DNA from: Rhodobacteraceae bacterium DSL-40
Lineage (GTDB): Bacteria > Pseudomonadota > Alphaproteobacteria > Rhodobacterales > Rhodobacteraceae
Assembly: GCA_003258405.1 (NCBI GenBank)
Contig: QKPN01000008.1
Span: 181,952 to 245,951, forward strand
DNA: 64,000 nt
Reading direction: 5' to 3'
Position 1 is the stretch's first letter. The number at the start of each line of letters is the position of its first letter. The position numbers and the translations under genes were made by a program. Below the pieces are notes generated by a model, which saw only the letters and a program-made list of their open reading frames with translations, had not been told where the DNA came from and searched no databases. This document shows, piece after piece, positions 8,987-17,757 of the stretch.

Positions 8987-9019
8987 GCGCCGTGGCAGGA
9001 GCATGGCCTGCCACGGCGC
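8987..9019. terminator. Second long hairpin between convergent RTX and cellulose operons
   Basis: GCGCCGTGGCAGG (8987-8999) pairs perfectly with CCTGCCACGGCGC (9007-9019) around a 7-nt loop: a 13-bp stem about 95 bp beyond the end of the cellulose operon on the minus strand. No U tract follows in either direction. The rest of the 8732-9114 gap holds no gene that can be supported. Confidence 0.5.
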
Positions 9020-9114
9020 GGGTGGGGTTTCCGCCAACCGCCGCGGGCCGTATTGGGCGAGAGGGGTAACGGCGATGCGGTGGTTGGCGGAACTCGGGCG
9101 GCTGGTCCGGCGCG

Positions 9115-10419
9115 TCAGCGCGCCTGGACCAGACCGCGATGGCTGTCGTCGCCGGGCGAGGTGTCGTGGATCCGGCGGAACTGGGCCCGGGCCTCGGCGC
9201 GTCGGCCGCTCTTCAGCAGCGCCCAGCCCCTGAGCATCGCGAGGCCACGGTCGAGGCTGCCGGTCTCGCGCTGGACCCGGTCGATATAGGTGAGCGTTTC
9301 ACGGTAATGCCCGGCCTCGAAGGACTTGACCGCGAGCTTCGAGATCACCGTGCGGTTCACCACCTGCCGCTGCTTGCTGGTCAGCTTCGTGCGGCCCGCA
9401 AGGCTCGCGGCCTGATCGAGCTGGCCGAGCTGGGCATAGGCGAGGATCATGCCGTAGGAGGCGTCGCGGGCCATGCTGCCGCCACCCCGCTGGGCGACCT
9501 GGCCGAAGGCCTGGATCGCTTCGCGGGTGCGGCCGAAATTGAAGGCGCACCAGGCGCGCTGGTTGACCGCGTCGATCGAGGCGACATTGGCAGTTACCGC
9601 GAGGCAGGTCGACCAGTCGCCGCGGTCGGCCGCAGCCTTGGCGCGGGCCACGACCGGCGAGGGACCACCCGTCCCGCCGCTGCTCGCGGCGGGAGCGGGA
9701 GCCGCCGGCTGCGGTGCGGGCATGAGCTCTTCCTCCAGGGCGGCGAGCCGCGGGGTGAGTTCGGGATTGCGCGCGCGGGCCACTCCGAAGAGCTCGACGA
9801 GCTGTTCCTTGCGGGTGATCTCGCTTGCCTTCTGAAGCGTTGCGACGACGAAATCCTCCTCGCGGCATATCTTCAGGATGCCATCATAGGTCGAGAGCGC
9901 ATCCGCGGTGAGCGCTGCATCGCGCTGCATCTCGGCGAGCCGCCAGGGATTGTTGATGCGCTCACAGGTGAGAATCGTGGGGTGATCGGCAAGGACGGCT
10001 ATGGCTGCGGGCAGGTCCTGCGCGGCGTAGGCGGTCTCGAAGAGCGCCTGGCCTTCCTTGGCATCGAGGACGCTCACGAGCTCCCCGGGCGGGACCCAGC
10101 CGGGGTTCTGGGCCTTGACCTCGGCGATGAGCTGATGAGCCTCTTCGTATTCGTCGGCGTCGATCCGTCGCCAGATCGGGGTGGTATCGACCTGGCTGGC
10201 CACTGCATCGAGCGCCGAAAGCGTGCCCTGAACATCTGCACCGGGAAACTCGGTCTGGAGCCGCTCGATCTCGGCCTGCACGCTGGCCTGATCGTTGATC
10301 GAGAGGAAGTAGCGCAGTGCAGCGAGATCGGCTTCACTCAGTTCGGCAGCGGTGACATGAGGCGCCGGCGCAAGCGCAGCGAGGGCACAGAGCCCGGCGG
10401 CAAGGATCCTGGTTCTCAT
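9115..10419 (-). CDS. Periplasmic TPR-like repeat protein of the cellulose operon
   Basis: About 434 residues, beginning with a signal peptide (basic MRTR, then an alanine/leucine core ending near THVTAA-like HVTAAEL). The rest is alpha-helical, with TPR-like repeats clearest in the C-terminal third (segments like DASYGMILAYAQLGQLDQAA and GLAMLRGWALLKSGRRAEA), and a Pro/Ala-rich linker near residue 235. It is the last gene of the bcs operon. In other bacteria BcsC supplies periplasmic TPRs plus an outer-membrane barrel; this protein has no barrel, so it may do only the scaffold part, with the outer-membrane pore encoded elsewhere or not needed. The ATG at 10419 overlaps the bcsZ stop as ATGA; an upstream ATG at 10431 is the alternative. 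Its role in cellulose export is inferred from position. Confidence 0.72.
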   Translation of the reverse strand: MRTRILAAGLCALAALAPAPHVTAAELSEADLAALRYFLSINDQASVQAEIERLQTEFPGADVQGTLSALDAVASQVDTTPIWRRIDADEYEEAHQLIAEVKAQNPGWVPPGELVSVLDAKEGQALFETAYAAQDLPAAIAVLADHPTILTCERINNPWRLAEMQRDAALTADALSTYDGILKICREEDFVVATLQKASEITRKEQLVELFGVARARNPELTPRLAALEEELMPAPQPAAPAPAASSGGTGGPSPVVARAKAAADRGDWSTCLAVTANVASIDAVNQRAWCAFNFGRTREAIQAFGQVAQRGGGSMARDASYGMILAYAQLGQLDQAASLAGRTKLTSKQRQVVNRTVISKLAVKSFEAGHYRETLTYIDRVQRETGSLDRGLAMLRGWALLKSGRRAEARAQFRRIHDTSPGDDSHRGLVQAR

Positions 10420-11501
10420 CGCACGTAACATCCCAAGGTTGATTCTCGTTGAGCCAGAAGCGAAAGCAGCTGGAGGACGCCCGGGTAGTAGGGCTGTCCG
10501 GCGGTGAAGGCGGGCATGAGCCCGCCGGTGCGGGCGCCCCCGGCGCAGGCGGTGAGGGCGGCAAGCGCGCGATATCCGGGATCACTGCTCGTCTCGCGGG
10601 TTTCGCCGGTTTCGGGATCGATCACGACCGGGATCGTGTCGCCCGCCTCTTCGAGGCTGGCGCGGTAGGCCTCGCGCGCCCGGGCGACCGCAGGATGGCC
10701 GGGCAGGCCGGACCAGATCAGGTAGAGAGGTACCCTGAGCGCCTCATAGCCGAAGGCGCGGGATTTCTCCGGATCGGGTGAAAACCCCTCGGGCGTCACC
10801 CGCACCCAGTCGGGCACGAGGCGCTCGCGGGCAAGTCGGGAGAGCATGGCGTTGCCATCGGCGGCGGCCGCGACGAGGCGAGGCTCGGCCGCCTGCTCGC
10901 CGATCTCGCGCATGGCGCGAAGCATGTAGTAGGCGGGGTTGACCACGACGCCTTCCGATGTGGCAAAGCCTTCCACCCCGGGGATCAGCAGAAGCCATTC
11001 CTGCGCGCTGCCCGGCGAGGGTATGAGGCAGAGCCGCGAGATGTCCGCCGCGATCCTGGTGCCGATCTCGCCGTAGCGGGGCTCGCCGAAGCGGTCGGCC
11101 GCGCGCATCAGCGCCCAGGCGGTGAAAAGATCGCCGTCGGTGGCGTTGTTCGTATCGGTGACTCCGCCGCCGTTCGCAGGATGCCAGCGCCAGGCAAGCA
11201 GCGCGTCATCGCGGACGGCGAGATTGGCGAGCGTCCAGTCGAGGATGAGATCGAACCCCTCCCGGTCTCCGAGCGCCTCGGCAACGAGCAGCGCGTAGCC
11301 CTGTCCCTCGGAATGGCTGACATTGTCCTGCAGCCGGTCGATCACCCGGCCCGAGGAGGAGACGTGGATGAGCTTCCACGCCTTCCAGAGCGGCAGGAGC
11401 GGATCCGGCGTGGCGGCCGTGGCGGCGCAGAGGCCCGAGCCGAGGCTTGAGGCCACCGCGCCCATCGCTGCTGATGCGAGAAAACCGCGCCGCGAGATCA
11501 T
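10416..11501 (-). CDS. bcsZ: Cellulase of glycoside hydrolase family 8 (BcsZ)
   Basis: A 361-residue endo-1,4-beta-glucanase of the periplasm that trims glucan during cellulose export. The N-terminus MISRRGFLAS followed by an Ala/Gly-rich stretch looks like a twin-arginine (Tat) signal, unlike the Sec signal of the E. coli enzyme. Family 8 motifs are present: VSHSEGQGYALL with the presumed acid Glu65, and ATDGDLFTAWAL with the conserved Asp pair at 122/124. Length fits BcsZ. The ATG (11501-11499) overlaps the bcsB TGA as ATGA, implying translational coupling. The open reading frame continues upstream through bcsB in another frame; that part is a shadow. Confidence 0.92.
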   Translation of the reverse strand: MISRRGFLASAAMGAVASSLGSGLCAATAATPDPLLPLWKAWKLIHVSSSGRVIDRLQDNVSHSEGQGYALLVAEALGDREGFDLILDWTLANLAVRDDALLAWRWHPANGGGVTDTNNATDGDLFTAWALMRAADRFGEPRYGEIGTRIAADISRLCLIPSPGSAQEWLLLIPGVEGFATSEGVVVNPAYYMLRAMREIGEQAAEPRLVAAAADGNAMLSRLARERLVPDWVRVTPEGFSPDPEKSRAFGYEALRVPLYLIWSGLPGHPAVARAREAYRASLEEAGDTIPVVIDPETGETRETSSDPGYRALAALTACAGGARTGGLMPAFTAGQPYYPGVLQLLSLLAQRESTLGCYVR

Positions 11502-13873
11502 CGCTGCCTCCGGGAGGCGCCAATATAGGAATTCGCGATCAGCACCGAGAGGATGGTGATGGCGGCGATGATACCCACGAAGATCCTCGGGCGGGCCGAG
11601 GCGAAGTTCCCGAGCACGCCGCGCCAGTTGCGTTCGCTGACGGGTTCCTCGAGAACCGGCAGGCGGGTCTCGTCGGTCCAGGTCTGCCAGTGATTGTCCC
11701 ATGTCAGCAGCGCAAGGTGCCCCGAGAGCGGGATGCCGCGTTGAGCGACGGTTTCGAGAGCGGCCAGCACGTCGTCGATGCGCGCCTTGTCGGAGAGGAG
11801 CAGGTAGAGATCCTCGGGCGTCTCGCGATCGAGCTGGAACAGGATCGCTTGCCCGCGTGTCTGGCCGAGCCAGTCTGCGAGCTCGGAGACCGGGTCCGGG
11901 AAGATCAGCCGTGAGAGCCGCGTGGAGATCTGGAGGCCAAGCGCCTGCGCGCCCGATGCAATCTGGCTCAGCGGGCCGGTTCCCCCGCTTGCGGAAGCAA
12001 TGGCGAAGGGGTCCTCGGGTAGCGTCGCGGCCGTGGCGGCGGCGACGAGAGTGGGAGAAGGCACCGGCGTGCGCGGCGGCTGAAGGGCCAGGAGCGTGAC
12101 CTGACGGCCTATGCTGAATTCCCCGAAGGCCGCCCGGGAAAGGTCGGTCTCCCGCAGCACGACGAGGCGCTTGGCCGCGGCGGGCTGTCCAGCGGCCGGC
12201 GTTTCGCCGTGGAGGGCGGCGGCAAGGCTCAGATAGAGCTCCCACTGCCGGGTATCGTCGCCGGAATGGGCTGCATTGGAGGCCGCCTCGATAGAGAGCG
12301 GCCCGCCGCCCGACATCCAGTGCGAGAGGCCCGGCATGTGCATCTTCGGCGACGAGGGCAGGGTGAGGGTCGAGGTGTCGCGGATCTCGATCCGGCCGAC
12401 ATCGGCCGTAAGGCACGGCTCGTCTTCGGGGTCCCCCGGAACGCTGACCTCGAAGCCGAGCACATTGCGTCCGGCCTTGAGAAGGCCTGCATCGAAACGG
12501 ACCTCGAGCGGTTTCTCTTCGAGGCGTCCGCCGCGATCGAGCGGGACGATGCGGACCACCTCGCCATTGATGCGGATGCGCAGTTCGGCGCCCGTGGGCA
12601 GGCCCGAGAGATACGCGAAGGCGAGTTGCAGCACCGCGCGCTCGCGGACGTTGATGAGCCAGTCGTTGGGCAGGCGGAACGCCATATCCTCGATCCAGAG
12701 GTGCTGCGAGATCCGTGTGGTCTCGAAGCCCAGTGTGCTGAGGGGCACTGGCACATCCTGCGGGATCAGCGGCAGGCGCGCGAGGGCCTGGGCAATTCCG
12801 GGTGTGCCGAAGAGATCGGGTAGGGCGGAGCCATCCGTACGGACCTCCATGATCTGGCGTCCGTCCGGCTCGGCGCGGAAGCTCACCCGGTTCGTCTTGC
12901 CGGGGCTGATCTCGATGACGGGCGGCGGCATCGCGCCCTTCCGGAGCTTGCCCTCGCGGGTCGTGAAGGTGAGGCCGCCGCCCATGGTGCGGCCGAGTTG
13001 GCGGCTGATCTCGCGCATTTCGCCCGAAGTGCCGCGCTTCATCTCGCTGTCCCTGACCAGGATGCCCTTGCCGCTTCCCCGTGCGACCGAGGCTGCGGCG
13101 AGGAAGGCTTCCCCGCCGGGCTGCAATCCCGCAGCGGTATAGCGGATGCCCGACTTCGTGAGGTCTACGCTCGTCCACAGATCATATGCGGCGTGGGCGC
13201 CGCAGTAGAGGCGGTGAGCGAGGTTCACCTCGACTCGCAGGAGGTTGAAGCCGGAATGGAGCGTGCCCCTGGGCAGCTTGAAGCTCACGGATTCAGGCTT
13301 CGAGATGCTCCGGAGCGGCATCTCGCCGATAAGCTCGTCGCCGGCAAAAACCCGCAAGGTCGAGCGGCTTGGCAGGATGAAGGCGCTCGAGACCGCAGCG
13401 AGGGTGAGTTCGTGAGCCTCGATGCCCGGCGGAACGAAGAGCGAGAAGGCGAGACTGTCATGTTCGCCGTGGAACTGTGCGCGGGCGCTCGAGACCCGGC
13501 CCATGTCGAGCGGCCAGAGCGCGGCGAGCGGCAGCTTCGGTTCCTCGGGCGCATGGACTTCAGCCGGGGCGGGATTTGCGAGCTCGACGCGCGGCCCAAC
13601 GAGTTCTGTCTTCGGCTCTAAGGGACGCACAGCCGCCGCAGCGCCGGTCACACGGGGTAGCGCGATGGCGCCTGGACGGGCCTCGGCCGCGGCCTCTGCG
13701 GCGGCGGGCCGGATCGCGGGCGCCGAGGTCTGACCCAGAAACCCGGCGAGCGGGATTGCAAGCGTGACCGGCTCCTCTGCCGCCGTGGCGGGCATGGCGG
13801 CAAGCAAGGGCAGAAGCGCCAGTGCGAGGCGGCTGCGGCAGCGGAGCTCCGGTCGAACGAATGGACGGATCAT
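11498..13873 (-). CDS. bcsB: Cellulose synthase regulatory/accessory subunit BcsB
   Basis: A 791-residue periplasmic protein anchored by one C-terminal helix (about the last 30 residues, IFVGIIAAITILSVLIANSYIG), which packs against BcsA and guides the growing glucan. It starts with a Sec signal peptide (RSRLALALLPLLAAMPATAAEE). The internal pattern of two jelly-roll/ferredoxin-like halves is typical of BcsB; the segment EDMAFRLPNDWLINVRERAVLQL is one of its better conserved parts (given here as EDMAFRLPNDW and ERAVLQL). The ATG at 13873 has GAGAAGG seven bases upstream; a second ATG at 13888 overlaps the bcsA TGA as ATGA and cannot be excluded. Both starts keep it coupled to bcsA. Confidence 0.92.
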   Translation of the reverse strand: MIRPFVRPELRCRSRLALALLPLLAAMPATAAEEPVTLAIPLAGFLGQTSAPAIRPAAAEAAAEARPGAIALPRVTGAAAAVRPLEPKTELVGPRVELANPAPAEVHAPEEPKLPLAALWPLDMGRVSSARAQFHGEHDSLAFSLFVPPGIEAHELTLAAVSSAFILPSRSTLRVFAGDELIGEMPLRSISKPESVSFKLPRGTLHSGFNLLRVEVNLAHRLYCGAHAAYDLWTSVDLTKSGIRYTAAGLQPGGEAFLAAASVARGSGKGILVRDSEMKRGTSGEMREISRQLGRTMGGGLTFTTREGKLRKGAMPPPVIEISPGKTNRVSFRAEPDGRQIMEVRTDGSALPDLFGTPGIAQALARLPLIPQDVPVPLSTLGFETTRISQHLWIEDMAFRLPNDWLINVRERAVLQLAFAYLSGLPTGAELRIRINGEVVRIVPLDRGGRLEEKPLEVRFDAGLLKAGRNVLGFEVSVPGDPEDEPCLTADVGRIEIRDTSTLTLPSSPKMHMPGLSHWMSGGGPLSIEAASNAAHSGDDTRQWELYLSLAAALHGETPAAGQPAAAKRLVVLRETDLSRAAFGEFSIGRQVTLLALQPPRTPVPSPTLVAAATAATLPEDPFAIASASGGTGPLSQIASGAQALGLQISTRLSRLIFPDPVSELADWLGQTRGQAILFQLDRETPEDLYLLLSDKARIDDVLAALETVAQRGIPLSGHLALLTWDNHWQTWTDETRLPVLEEPVSERNWRGVLGNFASARPRIFVGIIAAITILSVLIANSYIGASRRQR

Positions 13874-13884
13874 GGCAAGCCTTC

Positions 13885-16284
13885 TCATGCGAGGTTCAAC
13901 CGCTCGTCGCCGGTCGCACCATGGGCGTCGGACGAAGGCACGGGGCGAGGTCTGTAAGCGCGCCGCGCGGCAGAGCTTCCGGCATCGCGTGCGGCGATGA
14001 AGGCCTGCGCCTCGATCGGCGTCTCGTCGCTCCAGCCGGCAATCGTGGTGCTGGCGCCCCTCTCGGCGAGGGAACTGCCACGCGACAGCAGAAGCGCCCG
14101 CAGCATGTGCCAGATCCCGGCGACGCCGAGACGGCTGACGTTGATCGCTCCCCAGATCAGGCCGTGGCGCGTTGCAGTCTGGCGCTCGCGGATCGCCTGC
14201 CACCGGCGGCTGTCGCCGTAGAGGAGGGCTGCGATCGTGAGATAGGCTTCGCGCGTTTGCGTTTCGGAAAGGGATGCGCCGACATGGAGTCGACCATCGG
14301 CGGCGCCGCCGTGCGTGACCGTGCAGACAATCTCGCCGATTTCCTCCACGCCCTCGAGCGAGGTGGGCAAGAGGCGGAAAGCGTCGCCTGCCACGGGTCT
14401 GCGCAGGTCTCGGGTGAGGGCACGCGGCGGAATGGCGATGCCGATGCCGCTGAAGGAGATGTCGGTGATGACACAAGGCACTTCGATCGGTGCACCGGCC
14501 TCGGTGGTGAATTCCGCGACTGCGGGGCAGGCGAGCTCTCCGACCCGCGGTGCGGCGCGGCGCTGGCGCTGCTCGACAAGTGAACGGAGGCTCGCGCCGA
14601 CGAGAAGCGTGTTGAAGATGGCCCAGGCCCCGACGATCTGGAGCACGGCCCGGTCGCCGGGATAGGCATGCCAGCGCCAGGCGAGCGCGCCGACCCCTGC
14701 AAGCATGAGCAGGAAGAGGTAAAAGAGCGGCCGATAGACGTCGGTGAGCCGGGTCTCGGAAATTGTCTCGTCCTTGCTCGTCACCCGGAACCGGGCGCCG
14801 AGGGGCGCAACGACGGCGCGGAGCACGCCCTTCAGCAGGTAGGGCGCCTGGGCAATCTCGTAGACCTCCGAGATGAAGGGCCACCGAACATTCGCGAAGA
14901 GGATGTTCTGAACGAGGTAGCCCATGGCGAGATAGCTGCCCATGTAGGCAAACGCTTCGGCGGCGGTCGTCACCACGATCTCGAGGCCGAAGAAGAGATA
15001 TACGAGCGGCGCCATCAGGAGCAGCAGCCGGACCACCGGGAAGAGCCAGTAGACCATGGAGTTGAGATAGGTGAGGCGCTGCCAGAGCGAGAGGCCGCGA
15101 AGCAGGAATGGGTTCGACAGCACGAGGATCTGGATCATGCCGGTGGCCCAGCGGCCGCGCTGGGTCAGGAAGGAGGGCATGGTCTCGGGCTGCAGCCCGG
15201 CGATCATGGCATGGTTCACATACATCGAGCGCCAGCCACGCCCGTGGATCTGGATCGCGGTCTCGGCATCTTCCGTGATGGTGCGGCCATGCATGCCGCC
15301 GACGCTCTCGATGGCCTCCCGACGCAGCAGGGCTGCCGATCCGCAGAAGAAGGCGCCGCCCCAGCGGTCCAGCCCCTTGTGCATGAGGCTGTAGAACATC
15401 TCGTTCTCGGGCGGGCTTTCCTTCGGGAGCTTGAGATTGCGCGCGATCGGATCGCGGTTGAGGAAGAAGTGGGGCGTCTGGACCAGAGCGAGCTTTTCGT
15501 CCTCGCAGAAGTAGCCGACGGTGCGCGCGAGGAAGTCGCGCGACGGGGCATGGTCGGCGTCGAAGATCGCGATAAGCTCGCCGTTGAGCGTGGCAAGAGC
15601 GTCGGAGATGTTGCCGGCCTTTGCGGCGCGGTTTTCGGGCCGGGTGCGGTAGAGGACACCGAGTTTTTCGCAGAGCGCCGAGAGTTCGTCTCGGCGGGCG
15701 CGTGCGGCCATGGCAATCCCTGGATCCGGGCTGAGGCAGCGCTCGTCCGTGCCACCATCGTCGCAGAGCACGACGTTGAGGAATTGGGGGGGGTAGGCCA
15801 TGTTCTTGGCCGCCGACAGGGTCATGGCGAGCAGGTCGGTCGGCTCGTTCATCGACGGGATGAGCACATCGACCGTTGGCAGGTCGCGGACCTTCACCGG
15901 CTTCGGGCGGCGATGGTCGATGGGATCGGCGACGACAAGGCAACTCAGGAAAAAGGCTGCGATCAGATAGGTCTCGACCGCGAAGAGCACGACAGCGGCC
16001 GCGAAGGAGGCGTGATCCTCGAAGGGCGGCAGCGTGTCGAAGAGGCGCCAGAACCAGTAGCGCATGACAATGACCGAGGCGATGCCGAGAAGGCTAAGAC
16101 GCCAGATGCGTATGTTGACGAAATTCCGCAGCACGAGCACACAGCAGATCGCGGCTGCGCCCATCAGTGCCTGGACACCGAGCGAGGTCGGGACGCTGAT
16201 GAGCGCCACCAGGCACGCGAAGGCGGCGAGCCAGAGCACAAGGCGGGCGAGGCTCCCGAATATGGAGATGCCGTGATAGATCAT
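13885..16284 (-). CDS. bcsA: Cellulose synthase catalytic subunit BcsA with PilZ domain
   Basis: A 799-residue inner-membrane GT2 processive transferase that polymerises UDP-glucose into beta-1,4-glucan and exports it. Hydrophobic helices flank the catalytic domain, which shows CDDGGTD (D175/D176), FDADHA (D242, D244), FFCGS (312-316), TED (337-339) and QRGRW (375-379). These positions lie within a few residues of those of the R. sphaeroides enzyme. The C-terminal PilZ domain has RAAPR (RxxxR) and DISFSG (DxSxxG), so cyclic di-GMP should relieve autoinhibition. AAAGG lies six bases upstream of the ATG. It is followed by bcsB, bcsZ and a repeat protein, and preceded 37 bp upstream by a lipoprotein gene. 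Confidence 0.97.
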   Translation of the reverse strand: MIYHGISIFGSLARLVLWLAAFACLVALISVPTSLGVQALMGAAAICCVLVLRNFVNIRIWRLSLLGIASVIVMRYWFWRLFDTLPPFEDHASFAAAVVLFAVETYLIAAFFLSCLVVADPIDHRRPKPVKVRDLPTVDVLIPSMNEPTDLLAMTLSAAKNMAYPPQFLNVVLCDDGGTDERCLSPDPGIAMAARARRDELSALCEKLGVLYRTRPENRAAKAGNISDALATLNGELIAIFDADHAPSRDFLARTVGYFCEDEKLALVQTPHFFLNRDPIARNLKLPKESPPENEMFYSLMHKGLDRWGGAFFCGSAALLRREAIESVGGMHGRTITEDAETAIQIHGRGWRSMYVNHAMIAGLQPETMPSFLTQRGRWATGMIQILVLSNPFLLRGLSLWQRLTYLNSMVYWLFPVVRLLLLMAPLVYLFFGLEIVVTTAAEAFAYMGSYLAMGYLVQNILFANVRWPFISEVYEIAQAPYLLKGVLRAVVAPLGARFRVTSKDETISETRLTDVYRPLFYLFLLMLAGVGALAWRWHAYPGDRAVLQIVGAWAIFNTLLVGASLRSLVEQRQRRAAPRVGELACPAVAEFTTEAGAPIEVPCVITDISFSGIGIAIPPRALTRDLRRPVAGDAFRLLPTSLEGVEEIGEIVCTVTHGGAADGRLHVGASLSETQTREAYLTIAALLYGDSRRWQAIRERQTATRHGLIWGAINVSRLGVAGIWHMLRALLLSRGSSLAERGASTTIAGWSDETPIEAQAFIAARDAGSSAARRAYRPRPVPSSDAHGATGDERLNLA

Positions 16285-16321
16285 TTCTTGCCTTTCAGCC
16301 GGGGTCTCAGCAGCGGTGCGG

Positions 16322-16879
16322 TCAGAGGGCCGATATGCTCATCGGTGCGAGCGCCCTGGCGCGATCTCCGGGGACGCAGTTGCGCATCACGGTGGCGGTC
16401 GTGCGTCCGGCATCGGCCGGGCGGACCGCGAGGACACAGGTGATACCGGGCTCGGGCTCATCCTCGACAAACAGGGTCGTTGTGAGCCCGCCCGCTGGGA
16501 TGAAATCGCGCGCGATGACATACTCGAACGGGTGCGGCATGGAGCCCAGGCGGCGCAGGAGCTCGTCGACGGCATAGGGACCAAAGAGGCCCGTGCCGGG
16601 CATGGAGAGCAGAAAGTTCTCGCCCGGGAGAGCCGTGGCGTTTGGAAGGAGCAGTCGTCCTGTGCCGGGCATTGCAGAGGATGTCACGGCAGACGGGCTA
16701 TCCGCGAGTGCGCCTGCCTCCGCCGAAACCGGAGGCAGAGATGCGGCGATCTCGGCAGTGCTCGTTGTCGTTACGCATCCCGCGAGACTGAGGCCCGCGA
16801 TCAAGCCGCACAGAATGGCTGGCCTGCATACCGAACGCTGGCGCGTGTTCCGCCCCATCGGAACAGTCGGTCTCTTCAT
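16322..16879 (-). CDS. Lipoprotein at the head of the cellulose operon, BcsN-like
   Basis: A 185-residue protein with a lipoprotein signal: basic N-terminus, hydrophobic core and lipobox SLAGC with Cys35 as the predicted lipidated residue. The mature part has no catalytic motif that I recognise. Alphaproteobacterial cellulose operons often begin with a lipoprotein called BcsN; length and place fit, although sequence identity to that family could not be checked. GAGGGGAG lies eight bases upstream of the ATG. It would sit in the inner or outer membrane and may help assemble or localise the synthase. Confidence 0.65.
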   Translation of the reverse strand: MKRPTVPMGRNTRQRSVCRPAILCGLIAGLSLAGCVTTTSTAEIAASLPPVSAEAGALADSPSAVTSSAMPGTGRLLLPNATALPGENFLLSMPGTGLFGPYAVDELLRRLGSMPHPFEYVIARDFIPAGGLTTTLFVEDEPEPGITCVLAVRPADAGRTTATVMRNCVPGDRARALAPMSISAL

Positions 16880-17256
16880 GCCGCAACTCCCCTCGCTGAG
16901 TGCGAAATACCTCGGTAATCAACAATTTTTCCCACGCTGCCCCGGATGCGGGCCGTGCGGCACGCATTCACAGCTTTCCGTTTCAGGCAGGCTCGTATCG
17001 TCTATCGCAAGGAGATCCGGCCGCTTCAATTTTATTAGAAAGGTCTGGTTAATCCGCGGCGGGGAATTTTACCGATATTTCCGCACGTTATGGGCGAGCG
17101 TGCATGTCGGCGCGGGCGGGCGGCCGATCGCGGGGCCAAGGTGTCTGCCTTGAAATGGCGACGTTTCGGCTCTGTGTGGCGTGGCGCACGCCTTTCGGTT
17201 TGCGAGCGTCCGCAGGCGATTAACCAAAGCCGGAAAAGACAGGTCGGACGAGGAAC
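16880..17256. promoter_or_regulatory. Intergenic region upstream of the cellulose operon
   Basis: No gene can be supported here. Two AT-rich patches (about 16912-16935 and 17020-17090) are where the cellulose promoter would be expected. TTAA occurs at 17049-17052 but without a partner site. No clear -35/-10 pair was found. Confidence 0.3.
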
Positions 17257-17697
17257 TCAGGAGCCTGCGGCGAGTTTCAGCCGCTCGAAATCGGAACGGA
17301 TCATCTCCGGAAGCTCTGTGGCCCGTCTGGTCTTCATGTCCATCAACACGATGACGTTTTCGGCGATGGCTGTGCAGATGCCGTCCTGGAAGACGGCTTG
17401 CCGTAGGGTGGCGGAGCTGCGGCCCAATGCCAGAACGCCCGTTCCGATCACGGGGGTGCCTGGCCAATGCATCTCGCGCAGGTAGTCAACGATGAGCCGG
17501 GCAATAACGAACTGGCAGCCGCTTGCCTCCAGCAGCGGCAGGCTGTCATGGAGCAGATCGACGCGGCCAGACTCGAAATAGGTCGCATAGACCGCGTTGT
17601 TCACATGGCCCTGGCGGTCGGTGTCACCATAGCGAATGTTTTCGGTGACTTGTGCCGGGAAGGCCTCCAGCGGAAGCACTTCGATCCTGTCTGCCAT
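17257..17697 (-). CDS. Acyl-CoA thioesterase of the hotdog fold (YbgC/4HBT type)
   Basis: A 146-residue single-hotdog protein that should hydrolyse an acyl-CoA to free acid and CoA in the cytoplasm. The motif RYGDTDRQGHVNNAVYATYF is the classic 4-hydroxybenzoyl-CoA thioesterase signature, with the catalytic Asp in GDTDRQGHVNN and the adjacent His-Val-Asn-Asn. The ATG at 17697 was chosen because the family begins shortly before this strand; the open frame reaches 17742. It stands alone between the cellulose and trehalose operons, in the same direction as both; the spacing of 60 bp to treY would allow readthrough from the trehalose operon. The substrate is unknown. Confidence 0.85.
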   Translation of the reverse strand: MADRIEVLPLEAFPAQVTENIRYGDTDRQGHVNNAVYATYFESGRVDLLHDSLPLLEASGCQFVIARLIVDYLREMHWPGTPVIGTGVLALGRSSATLRQAVFQDGICTAIAENVIVLMDMKTRRATELPEMIRSDFERLKLAAGS

Positions 17698-17757
17698 GTC
17701 TTGCCCACTATATCGCGCCGTTTGCGGCGACCTTGATGGCAATGGGTCCGGGGAGCG

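Noticed and set aside
11498..15943. A 1481-codon minus-strand frame
   Set aside because: Only the part from 13873 downward is BcsB. The upstream part is antisense-frame noise inside bcsA with arginine-rich, repetitive translation.
14668..16443. A 591-codon plus-strand frame opposite bcsA
   Set aside because: Antisense shadow; bcsA carries all catalytic motifs.
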